NCBI RefSeq assembly: GCF_003285545.1
Contig: NZ_QLNV01000016.1
Span: 25,956 to 89,955 of the forward strand
Length of the DNA stretch: 64,000 nucleotides
Direction of reading: 5' to 3'
Source of the DNA: Sinomicrobium soli
GTDB lineage: Bacteria > Bacteroidota > Bacteroidia > Flavobacteriales > Flavobacteriaceae
This document shows positions 62,696 to 64,000 of the stretch, piece after piece; position 1 is the first letter of the stretch; each line of letters starts with the position of its first letter. The translations under genes were made by a program, and so were the position numbers. The notes beneath the pieces were generated by a model that did no database searches, had not been told where the DNA came from, and was given only the letters and a program-made list of their open reading frames with translations.

Positions 62696-63802
62696 ATGCA
62701 ACCACACCAGGAACAGAAACCTGCAAGACTATACTCCCTTGATGTATTCAGAGGAGCTACCATGTTTTTACTTATTGCCGAAGCTGCCGGTTTTCACGAG
62801 CACTTTTATGAATTGACCAAAAACACTGTCTTTAGCGGGATGTCAGAACAGCTCATTCACCACCCGTGGCACGGACTGCGTTTCTGGGATCTTATTCAGC
62901 CCTTTTTTATGTTTATTGTGGGAGTTGCCATGCCTTTTTCCCTGAGAAAGAGATTAGCCACAGGTTCGCAACAGGCGGTAACAAAACATATTCTGAAAAG
63001 ATGTTTCCTTTTATTTCTGTTCGGGGTCCTGCTACACTGCGTTTATAGTCATACCCTGGTCTGGGAACTGTGGAATGTACTGGTTCAGCTCGCTTTTACC
63101 ATTCTGATCGCCTATAGTATTATGAAACTCCCCTTAAAAGCACAGTGGGCCATCTCATTTGCCCTGTTACTGCTTACCGAAATGATGTACCGGATTTATA
63201 ATCCTGGTGACCCGTATAGTCGGGGAGATAATTTCGGTACGTTTACCGATCTTCTCACTATGGGAAAAACCAACAGCGGGCATTGGGTGTTCATCAATTT
63301 TATCCCCACTGCATCTCATACGGTCTGGGGAGTGATCTGTGGTAAAATATTATTATCCCGTGAAAAAAAAGATAGTAACAAAATGATGTATTTTATCACT
63401 GCCGGACTGATCATCGTATGTGCAGGGCTTATTCTTGACCAGCTCAATATCACTCCTGTTATCAAAAGGATAGCCACCTCTTCTTTTACACTTATTTCGG
63501 GAGGAATCGCCATATGGGTACTAGCACTGTGCTACTGGAGTATCGATCTCAGGAAAAATCATAAAAAATGGCTGAGCATATTTGCCGTGGTCGGGACCAA
63601 TTCCATTTTTATCTATCTCTTTTCCGAAACCGTAGGGATACAATGGTTCAGAGGATTCGGAATGATTTTCACGCAAGGCATACTGGCCCCGTTACTGCTA
63701 TCTGAAAAAATCATCCTGGTTATCAATTCATTACTGGTTCTTTTTATGTTCTGGTATATTACTTACTTCCTGGATTCCAAAAAAATATACTTCAGGATAT
63801 GA
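62696..63802 (+). CDS. Membrane acyltransferase-like protein (COG4299/DUF5009, HGSNAT-like)
   Basis: 368 residues, about ten hydrophobic helices. RLYSLDVFRGATMFLLIAEAAG, LIHHPWHGLRFWDLIQPFFMFIVGVAMPFSL and NFIPTASHTVWGVICGK are typical of the heparan-alpha-glucosaminide N-acetyltransferase-like family, which moves acetyl groups across a membrane to sugar amines. The H-H-P-W-H and D-L-x-Q-P-x-F motifs are conserved in the family. In this operon it may modify an imported carbohydrate or a cell-envelope glycan. It is 141 nt downstream of the PKD gene, so co-transcription is likely but not certain. Confidence 0.85.
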   Translation: MQPHQEQKPARLYSLDVFRGATMFLLIAEAAGFHEHFYELTKNTVFSGMSEQLIHHPWHGLRFWDLIQPFFMFIVGVAMPFSLRKRLATGSQQAVTKHILKRCFLLFLFGVLLHCVYSHTLVWELWNVLVQLAFTILIAYSIMKLPLKAQWAISFALLLLTEMMYRIYNPGDPYSRGDNFGTFTDLLTMGKTNSGHWVFINFIPTASHTVWGVICGKILLSREKKDSNKMMYFITAGLIIVCAGLILDQLNITPVIKRIATSSFTLISGGIAIWVLALCYWSIDLRKNHKKWLSIFAVVGTNSIFIYLFSETVGIQWFRGFGMIFTQGILAPLLLSEKIILVINSLLVLFMFWYITYFLDSKKIYFRI

Positions 63803-64000
63803 GTTTGTTCCAATGATTATCCTCCCTGTTTCAATATATACAGGTACAACATATTAAAATACCATGAAACATTAATTAAACATACCTAATCATTGCTGTC
63901 CCATTAAAATCTGAAAAAGTTCTTTGAAATATTTGAAATATAGTTAGTTATAGAGATTTTCCGGGCGAACGGACTTGAAAACATAGCTTAGCATCAGGTT
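63803..64000. other. Non-coding end of the window
   Basis: About 200 AT-rich nt after the acyltransferase gene. No gene, hairpin or promoter could be supported. Confidence 0.5.

Overview
The window looks like a chromosomal segment of a member of the Flavobacteriia (Bacteroidota). Several independent things point there: a full-length gliding/type IX secretion translocon gene sprA inside a ruvA-sprA-gcvH-vanZ-tonB neighbourhood, a folK-deoxynucleoside kinase fusion, DUF4270 and DUF4374 lipoproteins, two SusC/SusD outer-membrane uptake pairs, a FecR/ECF-sigma module, and promoter boxes of the Bacteroidota type (TAnnTTTG, with TTG/TTTG about 18-20 nt upstream). I cannot name the genus. No rRNA, CRISPR array, prophage or intact insertion sequence is visible.

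Layout. 1-15 kb: envelope and housekeeping genes (Kelch-like lipoprotein, DUF4270 lipoprotein, a beta-barrel protein, AsmA, queuosine-precursor transporter, SppA, FolK-dNK fusion, an Rpn-type nuclease, a HipA-like kinase with its DUF3037 partner, MscS, a two-repeat secreted protein, a TrmH-type methyltransferase). 15-19 kb: two copies of an intergenic repeat, mutS, then tRNA-Gly and tRNA-Leu behind a good promoter. 19-21 kb: a short-chain reductase and an epimerase-like protein in one operon. 21-30.5 kb: an ECF sigma gene divergent from a FecR-SusC-SusD-thioredoxin-TlpA operon. 30.7-34.6 kb: acyl-CoA dehydrogenase, LysR regulator and a divergent PLP decarboxylase. 34.7-44.5 kb: tonB (with the remnant of a second copy), vanZ, gcvH, sprA, ruvA. 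44.8-51.6 kb: an iron/siderophore-type uptake locus (DUF4374 lipoprotein, TonB-dependent receptor, PepSY membrane protein, small membrane protein) divergent from an AraC regulator. 51.6-53.8 kb: cysN and cysD. 54-63.8 kb: a LacI-family regulator divergent from a carbohydrate-type locus (SusC, SusD, DUF4874/DUF4832 protein, PKD lipoprotein, membrane acyltransferase-like protein).

How the parts work together. TonB energises outer-membrane receptors, of which three lie in this window. Each uptake locus has its own regulator type: FecR/sigma for the first SusCD operon, AraC for the iron-type locus, LacI for the second SusCD operon. The strongest regulatory signals I found are two pairs of 13-bp direct repeats, each pair spaced exactly 21 bp and lying 22-23 nt upstream of a TACnTTTG box in front of both iron-type transcription units, and a perfect 30-bp palindrome with a central CG in front of the LacI-linked susC.

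Gene decay is visible at two places: the C-terminal end of a PIN-domain toxin beside asmA, and the last 27 codons of a second tonB beside the intact one. I did not find a convincing new multi-gene system. The best candidates for further work are the AraC regulon architecture, the palindromic operator, the sigma/FecR locus with its thioredoxin lipoproteins, and the HipA-like kinase/DUF3037 pair.
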